Positions 14,207-23,098 of a DNA stretch of 64,000 nt are shown here, piece by piece. Source of the stretch: Candidatus Fermentibacter sp. (lineage in GTDB: Bacteria > Fermentibacterota > Fermentibacteria > Fermentibacterales > Fermentibacteraceae). Position numbers and translations under genes: made by a program. The stretch's first letter is position 1; each line of letters starts with the position of its first letter. The DNA lies in the NCBI GenBank assembly GCA_030373045.1, contig JAUCPW010000004.1:1-64000 (forward strand), written 5' to 3'. The notes under the pieces were generated by a model, which did no database searches, was not told the origin of the DNA, and saw nothing but the letters and a program-made list of their open reading frames with translations.

Positions 14207-16324
14207 TCAGGAGCGGCCGGATTCCCCGGACGCGTCCTCGTCGACCCTCTTCATGGTGAGGTTGATCTTGCCGTCGTCCCGGATCTCCAGGACCTTCACC
14301 CTCACACGGTCGCCCCTCTTGAGCACGTCGGAAACCTCGTTCACGCGCTCGTTGCTTATCTCGCTGACGTGGACCAGCCCGTCGGTGCCGGGCATAATCT
14401 CGACGAAGGCGCCGAACTTGGCCACGGTCGAGACCGTTCCCTCGTAGATCTTGCCCACCTGCGGGACGCCGACGATGTCCTCGACCATCTTCATGGCCTT
14501 GGCTGCCGCCGTGGAGTCGGTCGAGAGGATGCGCACCGTGCCGTCGTCGCAGATGTCGATCTTGACGCCGGCCTCCTCCTGGATGGAGCGGATCATCTTG
14601 CCGCCGGGGCCGATCAGCTTGCCGATCTTGTCGGGGTTGATCCGGGTGGTGCTCACCCTGGGGGCATACGGGCTCAGCTCGGCCCTTGGCTCTGCGATCG
14701 CGGCCTGCATGATGCCGAGGATGTGCTCCCTGCCCAGCTTCGCCTTCTCGAAAGCCTCGGCCAGCATCGCCGTCGAGATGCCCTCGATCTTGAGGTCCAT
14801 CTGTACGGCCGTCACACCGTTCCTGGTGCCGGCGATCTTGAAGTCCATCTCGCCTAGGTGGTCCTCGACACCGGCGATGTCGGTCAGCACTACGTAGTCA
14901 TCGCCGTGCTTGGCGAGCCCGAGCGCTATGCCGGCAACCGGGGCCTTTATGGGGACCCCAGCGTCCATCAGGCAGAGCGTGCCGCCGCAGACCGTGGCCA
15001 TCGAGGACGAGCCGTTCGACTCGAGGATGTCGGACACGACGCGGACCGTGTACGGGAAGGCCTCTTCGTCGGGCATGACGGCCTGTATGCCGCGCTCGGC
15101 CAGGTGGCCGTGCCCGATCTCGCGCCTTCCGGGCCCCCTGATGGGCTTGACCTCGCCCACGCTGAAGGACGGGAAGTTGTAGTGCAGCATGAACCGCTTG
15201 GTGTACTCGCCAGTGATGGCGTCGATCCTCTGCTCGTCGCTGTCGCCGCCGAGAGTGGCCGCGACCAGCGCCTGGGTCTCGCCCCGGGTGAAGACCGCGG
15301 AACCGTGAGCCCTGGGGACCAGCCCGATCTCGCATTCGATGTTCCGGATCTGGTCGGGCGAGCGCCCGTCGAAGCGGATCTTCTCCACCGCGAGCTTCCG
15401 GCGGACATAGGCCTTCTCGATCTTCTCCATCACGTTGTCGCGGACGTGCCGCCAGGCGTCGTCAGCGGGCTGGAAGCCGAAGCGCTCGGCGAGCTCGTCG
15501 GCGCGGGCGACAGCCCTGTCCACGGCCTGTCCCCACATCTCCTTGCGCCCGTGGCCGTAGACTCCGTCGAATTCGGGGACGGCGACGGCCTCGACGGCCT
15601 GGGCCAGGCCCTCGGGTATGGCGATCGGGGTGTGGGTGCGCTTCTCGCGCCCCGCCTGCCTGACGATCTCGAGCTGGAGCTCGTTGATCCTCATGGCCTC
15701 GGCTCTCGCGATCTCGATGGCTTCGAGCACCACGCTCTCGGGCACCTGGCTGCAGCCGCCCTCGAGCATGACCACGTCGGTCCCGCGGACGGCGACGACT
15801 ATGTCGAGATTGGTCTCTTCGAGCTCGGCGAGCGTGGGGTTGACCACGAAGCGGTCGCTGATGCGGCCGATCCGCACAGCGGAGACCGGGCCCTTCCAGG
15901 GGATGTCGGAGAGCATCAGCGAGGCCGACGCCCCTATCATTCCCAGCAGGTCGGGATCGTTCTCGGAGTCGGAGCTGATCACCATGCAGTATACCTGGGT
16001 CTCGCAGCCGTAGCCCTCGGGGAAGAGGGGCCTTATCGGTCTGTCGATCAGCCTCGCGGCGAGGATCTCGGCCTCGCTGGGCCTGCCCTCGCGCTTGAAG
16101 AACCCGCCGGGGATCTTGCCCGCGGCGTACGTGCGCTCGCGGTACTCGACCGTCAGGGGCAGGAAGTCCTGTCCGGGCCTGGCCTCCAGATCGGAGACCG
16201 CGGCCGTGAGGACCACGGAGTCGCCATATCTGACCAGGGCCGCGCCATCAGCCTGCTTGGCGAGATGGCCGGTCTCGATGCTGAGCTTGCGTCCGGCAAC
16301 CATCGTCTCGACTTTGAAGGGCAT
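14207..16324 (-). CDS. pnp: polyribonucleotide nucleotidyltransferase
   Basis: 705 residues, full length. Two RNase PH domains (the first with [20 protein letters not shown], the second with [15 protein letters not shown] and [13 protein letters not shown]) flank an alpha-helical domain. A KH domain ([19 protein letters not shown]) and an S1 domain ([20 protein letters not shown]) complete it. It degrades RNA phosphorolytically as a trimer. It follows rpsO by 64 bases, the usual rpsO-pnp pair. The gap holds GC-rich inverted segments that might be an attenuating hairpin. Confidence 0.97.
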   Translation of the reverse strand: MPFKVETMVAGRKLSIETGHLAKQADGAALVRYGDSVVLTAAVSDLEARPGQDFLPLTVEYRERTYAAGKIPGGFFKREGRPSEAEILAARLIDRPIRPLFPEGYGCETQVYCMVISSDSENDPDLLGMIGASASLMLSDIPWKGPVSAVRIGRISDRFVVNPTLAELEETNLDIVVAVRGTDVVMLEGGCSQVPESVVLEAIEIARAEAMRINELQLEIVRQAGREKRTHTPIAIPEGLAQAVEAVAVPEFDGVYGHGRKEMWGQAVDRAVARADELAERFGFQPADDAWRHVRDNVMEKIEKAYVRRKLAVEKIRFDGRSPDQIRNIECEIGLVPRAHGSAVFTRGETQALVAATLGGDSDEQRIDAITGEYTKRFMLHYNFPSFSVGEVKPIRGPGRREIGHGHLAERGIQAVMPDEEAFPYTVRVVSDILESNGSSSMATVCGGTLCLMDAGVPIKAPVAGIALGLAKHGDDYVVLTDIAGVEDHLGEMDFKIAGTRNGVTAVQMDLKIEGISTAMLAEAFEKAKLGREHILGIMQAAIAEPRAELSPYAPRVSTTRINPDKIGKLIGPGGKMIRSIQEEAGVKIDICDDGTVRILSTDSTAAAKAMKMVEDIVGVPQVGKIYEGTVSTVAKFGAFVEIMPGTDGLVHVSEISNERVNEVSDVLKRGDRVRVKVLEIRDDGKINLTMKRVDEDASGESGRS

Positions 16325-16388
16325 CTTCTTCCTCTCATGATGGCCGCCCGACGCCGCCCGTGTGGCGCCGCCGGGACGGACCGCGGGT

Positions 16389-16658
16389 CTATCTCCTCAG
16401 ACCCAGGTCGTTCACGATCTTTCTGTAGCGCTCCACCTCGGTGGATTCGAGGTACTGGAGGAGCCTGCGGCGCTTGCCCACGAGCTTCAGGAGGCCGCGC
16501 CTGCCGTTGCTGTCGTGGGGATGGCGCTTGCTGTGCTCGGTGAGCTCCCGGATGCGCTCGGACATTATCGCTATCTGGACCTCCGGCTTGCCGGTGTCGC
16601 TCTCGCTCGCACCGAAGGTCTTCACCAGCTCGGCCTTCTTCTCGGCTGTGATGCTCAT
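16389..16658 (-). CDS. rpsO: 30S ribosomal protein uS15
   Basis: 89 residues, canonical length, with [40 protein letters not shown] and KRRRLLQYL. It binds 16S rRNA in the platform of the small subunit. The start overlaps the ribF stop by ATGA. Confidence 0.98.
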   Translation of the reverse strand: MSITAEKKAELVKTFGASESDTGKPEVQIAIMSERIRELTEHSKRHPHDSNGRRGLLKLVGKRRRLLQYLESTEVERYRKIVNDLGLRR

Positions 16659-17503
16659 CCCTTCACTACCTCCAGAACCCGCTCGACATCACGAGCGATC
16701 CTACCTGTCAGTTCACCACTCGTCAGGCCGCTCTCGGGCGGCCTCAGGAACCACCGGAACCCTATCCAGGCGGCTCTCCCGTACGCATCTCCCGACCAGC
16801 CCGGTATGTGAGCCTCGCAGATGCAGGCATCCCCGCGGGGTATGAAAACCGCCGCGGGACGGACCGATCCGTCCAGATCCACCGTTGCCGCGTAGCTCCC
16901 CGGTGGCGGGAGGAGCTTGGCTTCGGGCACCCGGACATTCAGGGTCGGGAATCCGAGCTTGCTGCTCAGGCCCGTGCCCCTCGAAACGGCCCCGAGGGCC
17001 GAGTATTCCCTTCCCAGGAGTTCCGCAGCCTCGTCCAGCCCGGCCTGCGAAACCAGCAGCCTTATCCGGCGGCTCTTCACCGGCTCCCCGCCGTGACACA
17101 CCGGATCGACCACATGGAGGCCCACGGACCTCTCGCTGCACCACGCCCTCAGCGTGGGGGCGGAACCCGCCCTCCCCGAGCCGAAGCCGAAATCATAGCC
17201 AACGACGATCTGCTCGAAGCAGCATGATTCCAGAATGGCGTCCAGGAACTCGCACGGACCCGAGGCCATCGTGGCACCGTCGAAGGGGTGCACGACCAGA
17301 CCGCAGAGACCCGCTTCCGAGAGGATTTTGCGTCTTTCGCCGGGCGTCGTCAACCTCGCATGCTTCGCGCAGGCCAGGACCTGCCGGGGCACGGGTTCGA
17401 AGCACAGCACCGACGCGTCCGGAGAGATGCTGACAGCCCGCTCCACGATGGCCATGTGGCCCCTGTGGAGCCCGTCGAAACCGCCCAGAGCCAGGACCTT
17501 CAA
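16655..17503 (-). CDS. ribF: bifunctional riboflavin kinase/FAD synthetase
   Basis: 282 residues, slightly short for the family. The N-terminal FAD synthetase part begins [11 protein letters not shown]; the C-terminal riboflavin kinase part has [13 protein letters not shown]...LPPPGSYAA. Start TTG 17503 is preceded by AAGGCGG; the longer in-frame extension is in the non-coding leader. The 192-base gap to truB (17504-17695) contains a GC-rich inverted repeat CTCCCC/GGGGAG near 17660 but no FMN riboswitch that I could recognise and no gene. Confidence 0.92.
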   Translation of the reverse strand: MKVLALGGFDGLHRGHMAIVERAVSISPDASVLCFEPVPRQVLACAKHARLTTPGERRKILSEAGLCGLVVHPFDGATMASGPCEFLDAILESCCFEQIVVGYDFGFGSGRAGSAPTLRAWCSERSVGLHVVDPVCHGGEPVKSRRIRLLVSQAGLDEAAELLGREYSALGAVSRGTGLSSKLGFPTLNVRVPEAKLLPPPGSYAATVDLDGSVRPAAVFIPRGDACICEAHIPGWSGDAYGRAAWIGFRWFLRPPESGLTSGELTGRIARDVERVLEVVKG

Positions 17504-17695
17504 TCCGTTCCGCCTTCTAGTCCGGCCGAAGACCCGGCAACGGACCCGCGAAACATCCGTGAATCCGGTCCCAGCGCAAGAACCTTCAATCGAGCAGACC
17601 TCCGAGCGGACCAGCATCAACGACAGATCTGCCTGTCCCGTACATCGGTGAACGTTGCCTCCCCGCCCGGGGACCGGGGGAGAAAGTTAAAGGAG

Positions 17696-18577
17696 TCAAG
17701 AGCGTTCCGGGCATGCCGGGAGCACGGTCACGGGCCTTATGAACCGCCCGTCGCCGGTTCCCACGGCGAGGAGCTCCCCTCCCGGCCCTTCGAGCAGCGC
17801 GACCGTCCCCACGGTGGCATCCTCCACCGGGTTCCCGTGCGACACCCGGGATGCCTCCTCCCCGGTCAGGACCCTTGCGGGATATCCCCTCATCGCCTGT
17901 GCCGGGGCGAGCAGGGAGCCGGGGGAATCGGGCCCGGCAGCACACTCCGCCCTGGTGAAGGCTCCGTACGATTCCCTGACGATGCCGGCGGCATGGGCGC
18001 CGCAGCCCAGGGCCGCCCCGATGTCCGAGGCGAGAGCCCTGATGTAGGTGCCCGGAGACACGGTGACAGCGAGCCTGAACCTCCCGTCACTGATCCACTG
18101 GATCTCCCAGGATCGGGCGGTCACGCGGCGCGAAGGCGTTTCGGGCGAACCGCCGGCCCTCGCGATGCGGAAGGAGGCCAGGCCGCCTATCTTGACGGCC
18201 GAAAAGGCCGGCACCTTCTGTTCGAATACGCCCTCGAACCGCTCGAGGACCCTCGCGAGATCATCGGGGGCCGGAGTCACCGGATCGGCCCTGCCGACGA
18301 CGGTGCCCTCCGAATCGAGGGAATCCGTCTCGATGCCCGTGACGACCTCGAAGGAGTAGCGCTTCTCGTGCCCCGACAGGTAGGCCGAAAGCCTCGTCGC
18401 ACACCCGAGGAGGACTGGCAGCACTCCGGATGCAGAGGGATCGAGAGTCCCGGCATGTCCGAACCTGCGGTATCCCCAGAATCGTGCGACTCCCGCCGCG
18501 GCCCTCCTCGAGGTGCATCCCGACGGCTTGTCCAGCAGGTAGACGGCCCCGCGGCCCCCACGGGGATCGAGGGTCAT
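17696..18577 (-). CDS. truB: tRNA pseudouridine-55 synthase
   Basis: 293 residues. The catalytic Asp is in GHAGTLDPSASGVLPV, with LDKPSG at the N-terminus, KRYSFEVVTGIETDSLDSEG and SPGTYIRALASDIG. It makes pseudouridine 55 in the T-loop of tRNAs. It overlaps rbfA by ATGA, the standard rbfA-truB order. Confidence 0.95.
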   Translation of the reverse strand: MTLDPRGGRGAVYLLDKPSGCTSRRAAAGVARFWGYRRFGHAGTLDPSASGVLPVLLGCATRLSAYLSGHEKRYSFEVVTGIETDSLDSEGTVVGRADPVTPAPDDLARVLERFEGVFEQKVPAFSAVKIGGLASFRIARAGGSPETPSRRVTARSWEIQWISDGRFRLAVTVSPGTYIRALASDIGAALGCGAHAAGIVRESYGAFTRAECAAGPDSPGSLLAPAQAMRGYPARVLTGEEASRVSHGNPVEDATVGTVALLEGPGGELLAVGTGDGRFIRPVTVLPACPERS

Positions 18578-18924
18578 GTATCCTTCCGGTCCATCTTCCT
18601 CATCAGCCTGAGGACCTCCTCGCCTTCCTCGATCGAACTGTCCTGGAGGAAGTGGAGTTCGGGCACGGTCCTGAGGCTGAGCCTCTCGGCCAGCAGGCGG
18701 CGGGCATAGCCCTTCGCCGACTCCATGGCATCCCTGGAACGGCGTTTCTCCTCGTCGGTGCCGAGGGTCGAGAAGAAGATGAACGCGTGGGTGGCGTCGG
18801 GAGACAGCTTCACGCGGGTCACGGTGATGAATCCTATCCTGGGATCGGCGATCTCGGTCCGCAGGATTCCCTCTATCTCTGCACGGACGGTCTCCGTGAG
18901 CCTCTGGAACCTTCTCTCCTTCAT
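18574..18924 (-). CDS. rbfA: ribosome-binding factor A
   Basis: 116 residues with the KH-type fold of RbfA: RLTETVRAEIEGILR at the start, DPRIGFITVTRVKLSPDATH, then FISTL-like FIFFSTLG and the C-terminal LHFLQDSSIEEGEEV. It assists 30S maturation. It starts 11 bases after infB. Confidence 0.94.
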   Translation of the reverse strand: MKERRFQRLTETVRAEIEGILRTEIADPRIGFITVTRVKLSPDATHAFIFFSTLGTDEEKRRSRDAMESAKGYARRLLAERLSLRTVPELHFLQDSSIEEGEEVLRLMRKMDRKDT

Positions 18925-18934
18925 CGGATCGGAG

Positions 18935-21070
18935 CTAGAGCTCCCTCGACACCTCGACTATCTCGTAGCACTCGATGGTATCGCCCGACTTCAGATCGGC
19001 ATAGCCCTCGAGGCCGATGCCGCACTCGTAGCCTGCGGCGACCTCCCTGCGGTCGTCCTTGAAGTGCTTCAGGGACGAGAGCTGGCCCTCCCACACGACC
19101 ACGCCGTTCCGCACCAGACGGAAGCGGGAGTTCCGCTTCACCACGCCTCCGACCACGTAGCACCCTGCTATGGTCCCGATCTTCGGGACGCGGAAGATCT
19201 GGCGTATCTCGGCGGAACCCAGGAACTCCTCGCGCTTCTCGGGCTTCAGGAGGCCGGAAAGAGCCTTCCTGACGGTATCCTCGACATCGTAGATGATGCT
19301 GAAGCACTGGATGTCGACTCCGCTCGCCGCGGCACGCTCGCGGGCCCTGGAGTCGGGCCTCACCCTGAAGCCGACGATGACGGCGCCGGAGGCGGCTGCG
19401 AGCATGACGTCGCTCTCGGCGATGCCGCCCGCCCCGCTCCTGATCACGTCGACCGACACCTCGTCGGTGTTCATCCTGGTGAGGGTGTCCACGATGGCCT
19501 CGGCCGAGCCCTGCACGTCGGCCTTGACTATGAGCCTCAGGGTGCTGTCGCCTTCGGCGGCGGCCTTGAAGAAGTCCTCGAGGGTGATCTTCCGGTGAGA
19601 CTGGAGCTCGCGCTCCCTCTCGACGATCTGGCGCCTCAGGCCTATCTCCTTCGCCTCCTGCTCGGACTCGACCACAGTCACGGAATCCCCGGCCTCGGGC
19701 ACCCCGGTGCAGCCCATCAGCTGGATGGGAGTGCTGGGGCCGGCCTCCTCGACGGGCTCGTTGTTCTGGTCGTAGAGCGCCCTGACCCTTCCGGTGCACT
19801 GGCCGGCGATGAACGAGTCGCCGAGATGGAGGGTCCCGTCCTGGATCAGGATGCTGGCGACGGTTCCGCGGTAGGGGTCGACCCTGCCCTCGAGCACCGT
19901 GGCCCTGGCCGGGCGGTCGGGGCAGGCCTTCAGATCGAGCATGTCGGCCTGGACCAGGATCTTGTCCAGGAGATCGTCCACGCCCTGGCCCGTGATGGCG
20001 CTGACCTCGGCGCACTGGACCTCGCCGCTCCACTCCTCCACCAGCACCTTGTGGCTGGCCAGATCCTGCCTGATGAAGTCGGGATTGGCCGTGGGCAGGT
20101 CCATCTTCGTGATCGCCACGACTATCGGCACTCCGGCGGCCTTCGCGTGATCGATGGCCTCCTCGGTCTGGGGCATCACCCTGCTGTCGCCAGCGACGAC
20201 GAGGACGACTACATCCGTCACCTGGGCGCCCCTGGTCCTCATGGCCGTGAAGGCGGCATGGCCCGGGGTGTCGATGAAGGTGACGCTCCTGCCACCCGCG
20301 ACGTTCGCCACGTAGGCGCCTATGTGCTGCGTTATGCCGCCGGCCTCGGTCGATATGACGTTGGTCGACCTTATCCTGTCGAGGAGGGCGGTCTTGCCGT
20401 GGTCGACGTGACCCATGATCGTGACCACGGGGGCCCTCTGGACCTCCCTGCAGCTCTTCTCGACCCTGCGCTTCTCGATCGATTCGGCGCCGTACTCGGA
20501 GACGGTTTCGATGTGGTGCCCGAATTCGGCGGCCACGAGCGCGAGCGTATCGGCGTCGAGCCTCTGGTTGGCCGTGGTCATGAGGCCGAGTTCGAGGCAC
20601 TTCGCGATGACCTCGCTGAGAGGCACGTCCATGAGGTCCGCCAGCTCGGAGGGGGAGGTGAACTCGGTCACCTGGAGGACCTCGCCCTCGCCGGACGCGG
20701 TCAGCTTCTCGTGGCGCTCCTGCTTCTCCTCGCGGTAGCGCCTGCGGCGCTTCTTCTGACTGCGGGCGGCATTCGAGCCCATCTGGGCGACGGTGTCGCG
20801 CACAGCCTTGACCGCCTCTGCGGACACGACCGCCTTCTTGCGGCGCTTCTTGCGCTTCTTGGACTTCGACGCGCGGTCGCGCGCCTCCTGCTTCTCCTTC
20901 TCGAACCTGCTGACCACGCTCTTGCGCTGATCCTCGGTCAGGGTGCTCATGTGGCTCTTCACGACCACCTGCATGTCGGTGAGCACCTTGATGAGGGCCT
21001 CGCTCGAGATGTTGAGCTCTCTGGCCAGCTCGTAGACCCGCTGCTTCTTCTCCGCCTGCTGCTCAGTCAT
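18935..21070 (-). CDS. infB: translation initiation factor IF-2
   Basis: 711 residues. Two IF2-N modules ([20 protein letters not shown] near the start and the segment at about 145-190), a Lys/Arg-rich linker, then the GTPase domain with GHVDHGKT (G1), DTPGHAAF (G3) and AITKMD where NKxD (G4) is expected. Domains II, III ([10 protein letters not shown]) and C2 ([11 protein letters not shown]) follow. IF-2 delivers initiator tRNA to the ribosome. ATG 21070 follows GGTGGAG and overlaps nusA by 8 bases; the 27 extra codons upstream lie in nusA. Confidence 0.97.
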   Translation of the reverse strand: MTEQQAEKKQRVYELARELNISSEALIKVLTDMQVVVKSHMSTLTEDQRKSVVSRFEKEKQEARDRASKSKKRKKRRKKAVVSAEAVKAVRDTVAQMGSNAARSQKKRRRRYREEKQERHEKLTASGEGEVLQVTEFTSPSELADLMDVPLSEVIAKCLELGLMTTANQRLDADTLALVAAEFGHHIETVSEYGAESIEKRRVEKSCREVQRAPVVTIMGHVDHGKTALLDRIRSTNVISTEAGGITQHIGAYVANVAGGRSVTFIDTPGHAAFTAMRTRGAQVTDVVVLVVAGDSRVMPQTEEAIDHAKAAGVPIVVAITKMDLPTANPDFIRQDLASHKVLVEEWSGEVQCAEVSAITGQGVDDLLDKILVQADMLDLKACPDRPARATVLEGRVDPYRGTVASILIQDGTLHLGDSFIAGQCTGRVRALYDQNNEPVEEAGPSTPIQLMGCTGVPEAGDSVTVVESEQEAKEIGLRRQIVERERELQSHRKITLEDFFKAAAEGDSTLRLIVKADVQGSAEAIVDTLTRMNTDEVSVDVIRSGAGGIAESDVMLAAASGAVIVGFRVRPDSRARERAAASGVDIQCFSIIYDVEDTVRKALSGLLKPEKREEFLGSAEIRQIFRVPKIGTIAGCYVVGGVVKRNSRFRLVRNGVVVWEGQLSSLKHFKDDRREVAAGYECGIGLEGYADLKSGDTIECYEIVEVSREL

Positions 21071-22436
21071 CTCCACCGCCCTGTCCGGCTCCGTCGGAAG
21101 CGGCCCTGCCGGCCTCGTGCTCCGCCCTGAGCGCCTCGACCTCGATGGCACGCTTCTCTACCAGACGCCTGGCCTCCTGATGGATCTGCCCGACCTTGAC
21201 CGGCCCGATGCCGTGCACCTTGAGGAGATCCTCCTCGGTGACCTCCGCTATCGAGTTGGCCGAGTCGTACCCGGAGACCCTCAGGCGCTCCAGGAGCTTT
21301 TCGCTTATCCCCGGGATCTCGGAGGCTTCGACCCTGAGCATCTCCTCCCAGCGCTTCTGCTCCTCCCAGAGGGACTGCGTCTCTATGTCTATCCTCGAGC
21401 CCACCAGCTCGCCGGCAAGCCTGACGTTGTGGCCGTTCTTGCCGATGGCGAGGGAGAGGTGGTCGTCGGGGACTATCGCGATCATCCTGATCCGCTCCTC
21501 GCCCGTTTCCGGATCGGTCTCGCGCGTCTGGTCGACGTTGAGCACCGTAGCGGGCAGGAGGGCGTGGGTGACGAGCACCCTGCGGTCCATGGTCCAGGGG
21601 ATGATGTCGATCCTCTCGCCGTTGAGCTCCCTCATCACGGCCTGGACCCTGCTCCCCTTCACTCCCACGAAGGTTCCCACTGCATCGACCCTGTGGTCGT
21701 TGCTCGCCACCGCGAGCTTGGTCCTGACGCCCGGCTCGCGGGCTATGGCCCGGACTTCGACGACGCCCTCCTCGATCTCGGGGGCTTCGCGCTCGAAGAG
21801 CCGCTTGACCAGGAGAGGCGTGGCCCTGGAGAGGACGAGCTGGGGCTCCATCGAATCGGGCTTCTCGACCCTGATGAGGACGGGGAGGATCGGGTCGTTC
21901 TGGTTGTAGCGCTCGCCCCTGGCCCGCTCCTCGGCGGGCACGACGGCCTCGATGCGCCCGGCGACCTGGACCAGGACCCTGTTCCTGTAGACCTGCTGGA
22001 CACGGCACCTGGGGATGATGTGGCCGATCTTGTCCTCGTACTCGTGCTGGACCTGTTCGCGCTCCGCCATCCTGACCAGGGTCAGGAACTCCTGCCTGAA
22101 CACGTTGACGGATGAGCGCTGGAACTCGGAGATGTCGACCGGCATCGAGATCTTCTCGCCGTTCTCGGCGTCGGGCTTGATCTTCCGGGCCTTCTTCCTG
22201 GCTATCTGGAGGTGCTCGCTGCCCTCCTCGACGTTCTCGACGACCTCCATCACGGCTTCCAGCCTGACGTCGCCGAGCTGGTGATCCCACGAGATCCTGA
22301 TGTCCTGCGGGCTTCCGTACTCGAGTTCGGTGGCCTTCATCAGGGCCTGGAACAGGCTCCTGACGAGGACCTCCTTGTTCACGCCCTTTTCTCTGACCAG
22401 CCTCGCGAGAGCGTCAATCCTGTCGTAGTTCGACAC
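21063..22436 (-). CDS. nusA: transcription factor NusA
   Basis: 457 residues: the N-terminal polymerase-binding domain, an S1 domain (GHIIPRCRVQQVYRNRVLVQV), two KH domains (VGVKGSRVQAVMRELNGERIDII and LAIGKNGHNVRLAGELVG) and a C-terminal helix-hairpin-helix segment (LLKVHGIGPVKVGQIHQEA). It controls pausing and termination. Start is GTG 22436 after GGGAGA, 45 bases downstream of rimP. Confidence 0.97.
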   Translation of the reverse strand: MSNYDRIDALARLVREKGVNKEVLVRSLFQALMKATELEYGSPQDIRISWDHQLGDVRLEAVMEVVENVEEGSEHLQIARKKARKIKPDAENGEKISMPVDISEFQRSSVNVFRQEFLTLVRMAEREQVQHEYEDKIGHIIPRCRVQQVYRNRVLVQVAGRIEAVVPAEERARGERYNQNDPILPVLIRVEKPDSMEPQLVLSRATPLLVKRLFEREAPEIEEGVVEVRAIAREPGVRTKLAVASNDHRVDAVGTFVGVKGSRVQAVMRELNGERIDIIPWTMDRRVLVTHALLPATVLNVDQTRETDPETGEERIRMIAIVPDDHLSLAIGKNGHNVRLAGELVGSRIDIETQSLWEEQKRWEEMLRVEASEIPGISEKLLERLRVSGYDSANSIAEVTEEDLLKVHGIGPVKVGQIHQEARRLVEKRAIEVEALRAEHEAGRAASDGAGQGGGDD

Positions 22437-22481
22437 TTCGTTCTCCCTAACCGGAAATGGGCTCCCGACCGGCTGCGCCCG

Positions 22482-22979
22482 TCAGGCCTTCCTGCCCTTG
22501 TTCACACCCGTCTCCAGGACTTCGACGGCGCGCGTCACGACCGAGACCGGCACTATCCTGCCCCCGGGAAGGACGAGGCATCCGCCCTCGAAGGACAGGA
22601 GCTCGCCCTCGAAAGTCTCGCCGCCGGCCTCGACCCTGATGGTCCTGCCGACGCATCTCAGCCAGTCGTTCTCGGACTCGAGCCTGCGCCCGACCCCGGG
22701 CGAGCCGACCTCGAGAACGTAGGACCCGGATTCGACCATCTCGCGGTCGAGCATGTCCTCGATCGCCCTGGAGAGAGCCGCGCATTCGCCGACAGTCACC
22801 CTGCCGGGCCGGTCGACCAGGACCCTCAGTACGGCCCGCCTGCCGGTCTGGAACCACCCCGCGTCCACCACGAGGAGGCCCATGCCGCTCGCGAGCGTCT
22901 CGAGCGATTCCCTCAACCGGGCCGCGTCCAGTCGGCATCCCCCCAGTAAAGTACAAAACCGCCCCGCTGGCAGGTACAC
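22482..22979 (-). CDS. rimP: ribosome maturation factor RimP
   Basis: Up to 165 residues. The conserved core is LRESLETLASGMGLLVVDAGW, VLVDRPGRVTVGECAALSRAIEDML and VLEVGSPGVGRRL, followed by the SH3-like C-terminal domain. It acts in 30S assembly. The start is uncertain: GTG 22979 is used here, but alignment to known RimP suggests the protein may begin near the LDAARL segment around 22931, where GGGGGG precedes a CTG. First gene of the run, 45 bases downstream of a good promoter. Confidence 0.88.
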   Translation of the reverse strand: MYLPAGRFCTLLGGCRLDAARLRESLETLASGMGLLVVDAGWFQTGRRAVLRVLVDRPGRVTVGECAALSRAIEDMLDREMVESGSYVLEVGSPGVGRRLESENDWLRCVGRTIRVEAGGETFEGELLSFEGGCLVLPGGRIVPVSVVTRAVEVLETGVNKGRKA

Positions 22980-23022
22980 CCGCCCGCGCGGCTCGTACGC
23001 ATGCAGGAGCTTTTAGCGCTTG

Positions 23023-23051
23023 AATCTAGCTGGAAACGCCAATCCTGACAA
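23023..23051 (-). promoter_or_regulatory. rimP: promoter of the rimP-nusA-infB run
   Basis: On the minus strand TTGTCA (23051-23046) and TAGATT (23028-23023) are separated by exactly 17 bases. Transcription would start near 23015, about 36 bases before the first possible rimP start. It lies between the preceding operon's last stop codon and rimP. Confidence 0.6.
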
Positions 23052-23081
23052 GGGCGGCGGGGCCGCGGCGGGCCGGCCGCC

Positions 23082-23098
23082 ATCCCCCGGCCGGGGAT
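23082..23098 (-). terminator. GC-rich hairpin at the end of the glycan operon
   Basis: ATCCCC (23082-23087) pairs with GGGGAT (23093-23098) around a 5-base loop. The stem begins at the first base of the TGA stop codon of the ligase-like gene. No T-run follows, so it is not a textbook intrinsic terminator, but it is the only structure separating the 22-kb operon from the rimP promoter. Confidence 0.4.

Noticed and set aside
17504-17695. FMN riboswitch before ribF
   Set aside because: The conserved RFN-element blocks were not found; only a GC-rich inverted repeat is visible.
18725-21130. Long plus-strand reading frame opposite infB and rbfA
   Set aside because: Shadow of conserved translation genes on the other strand.
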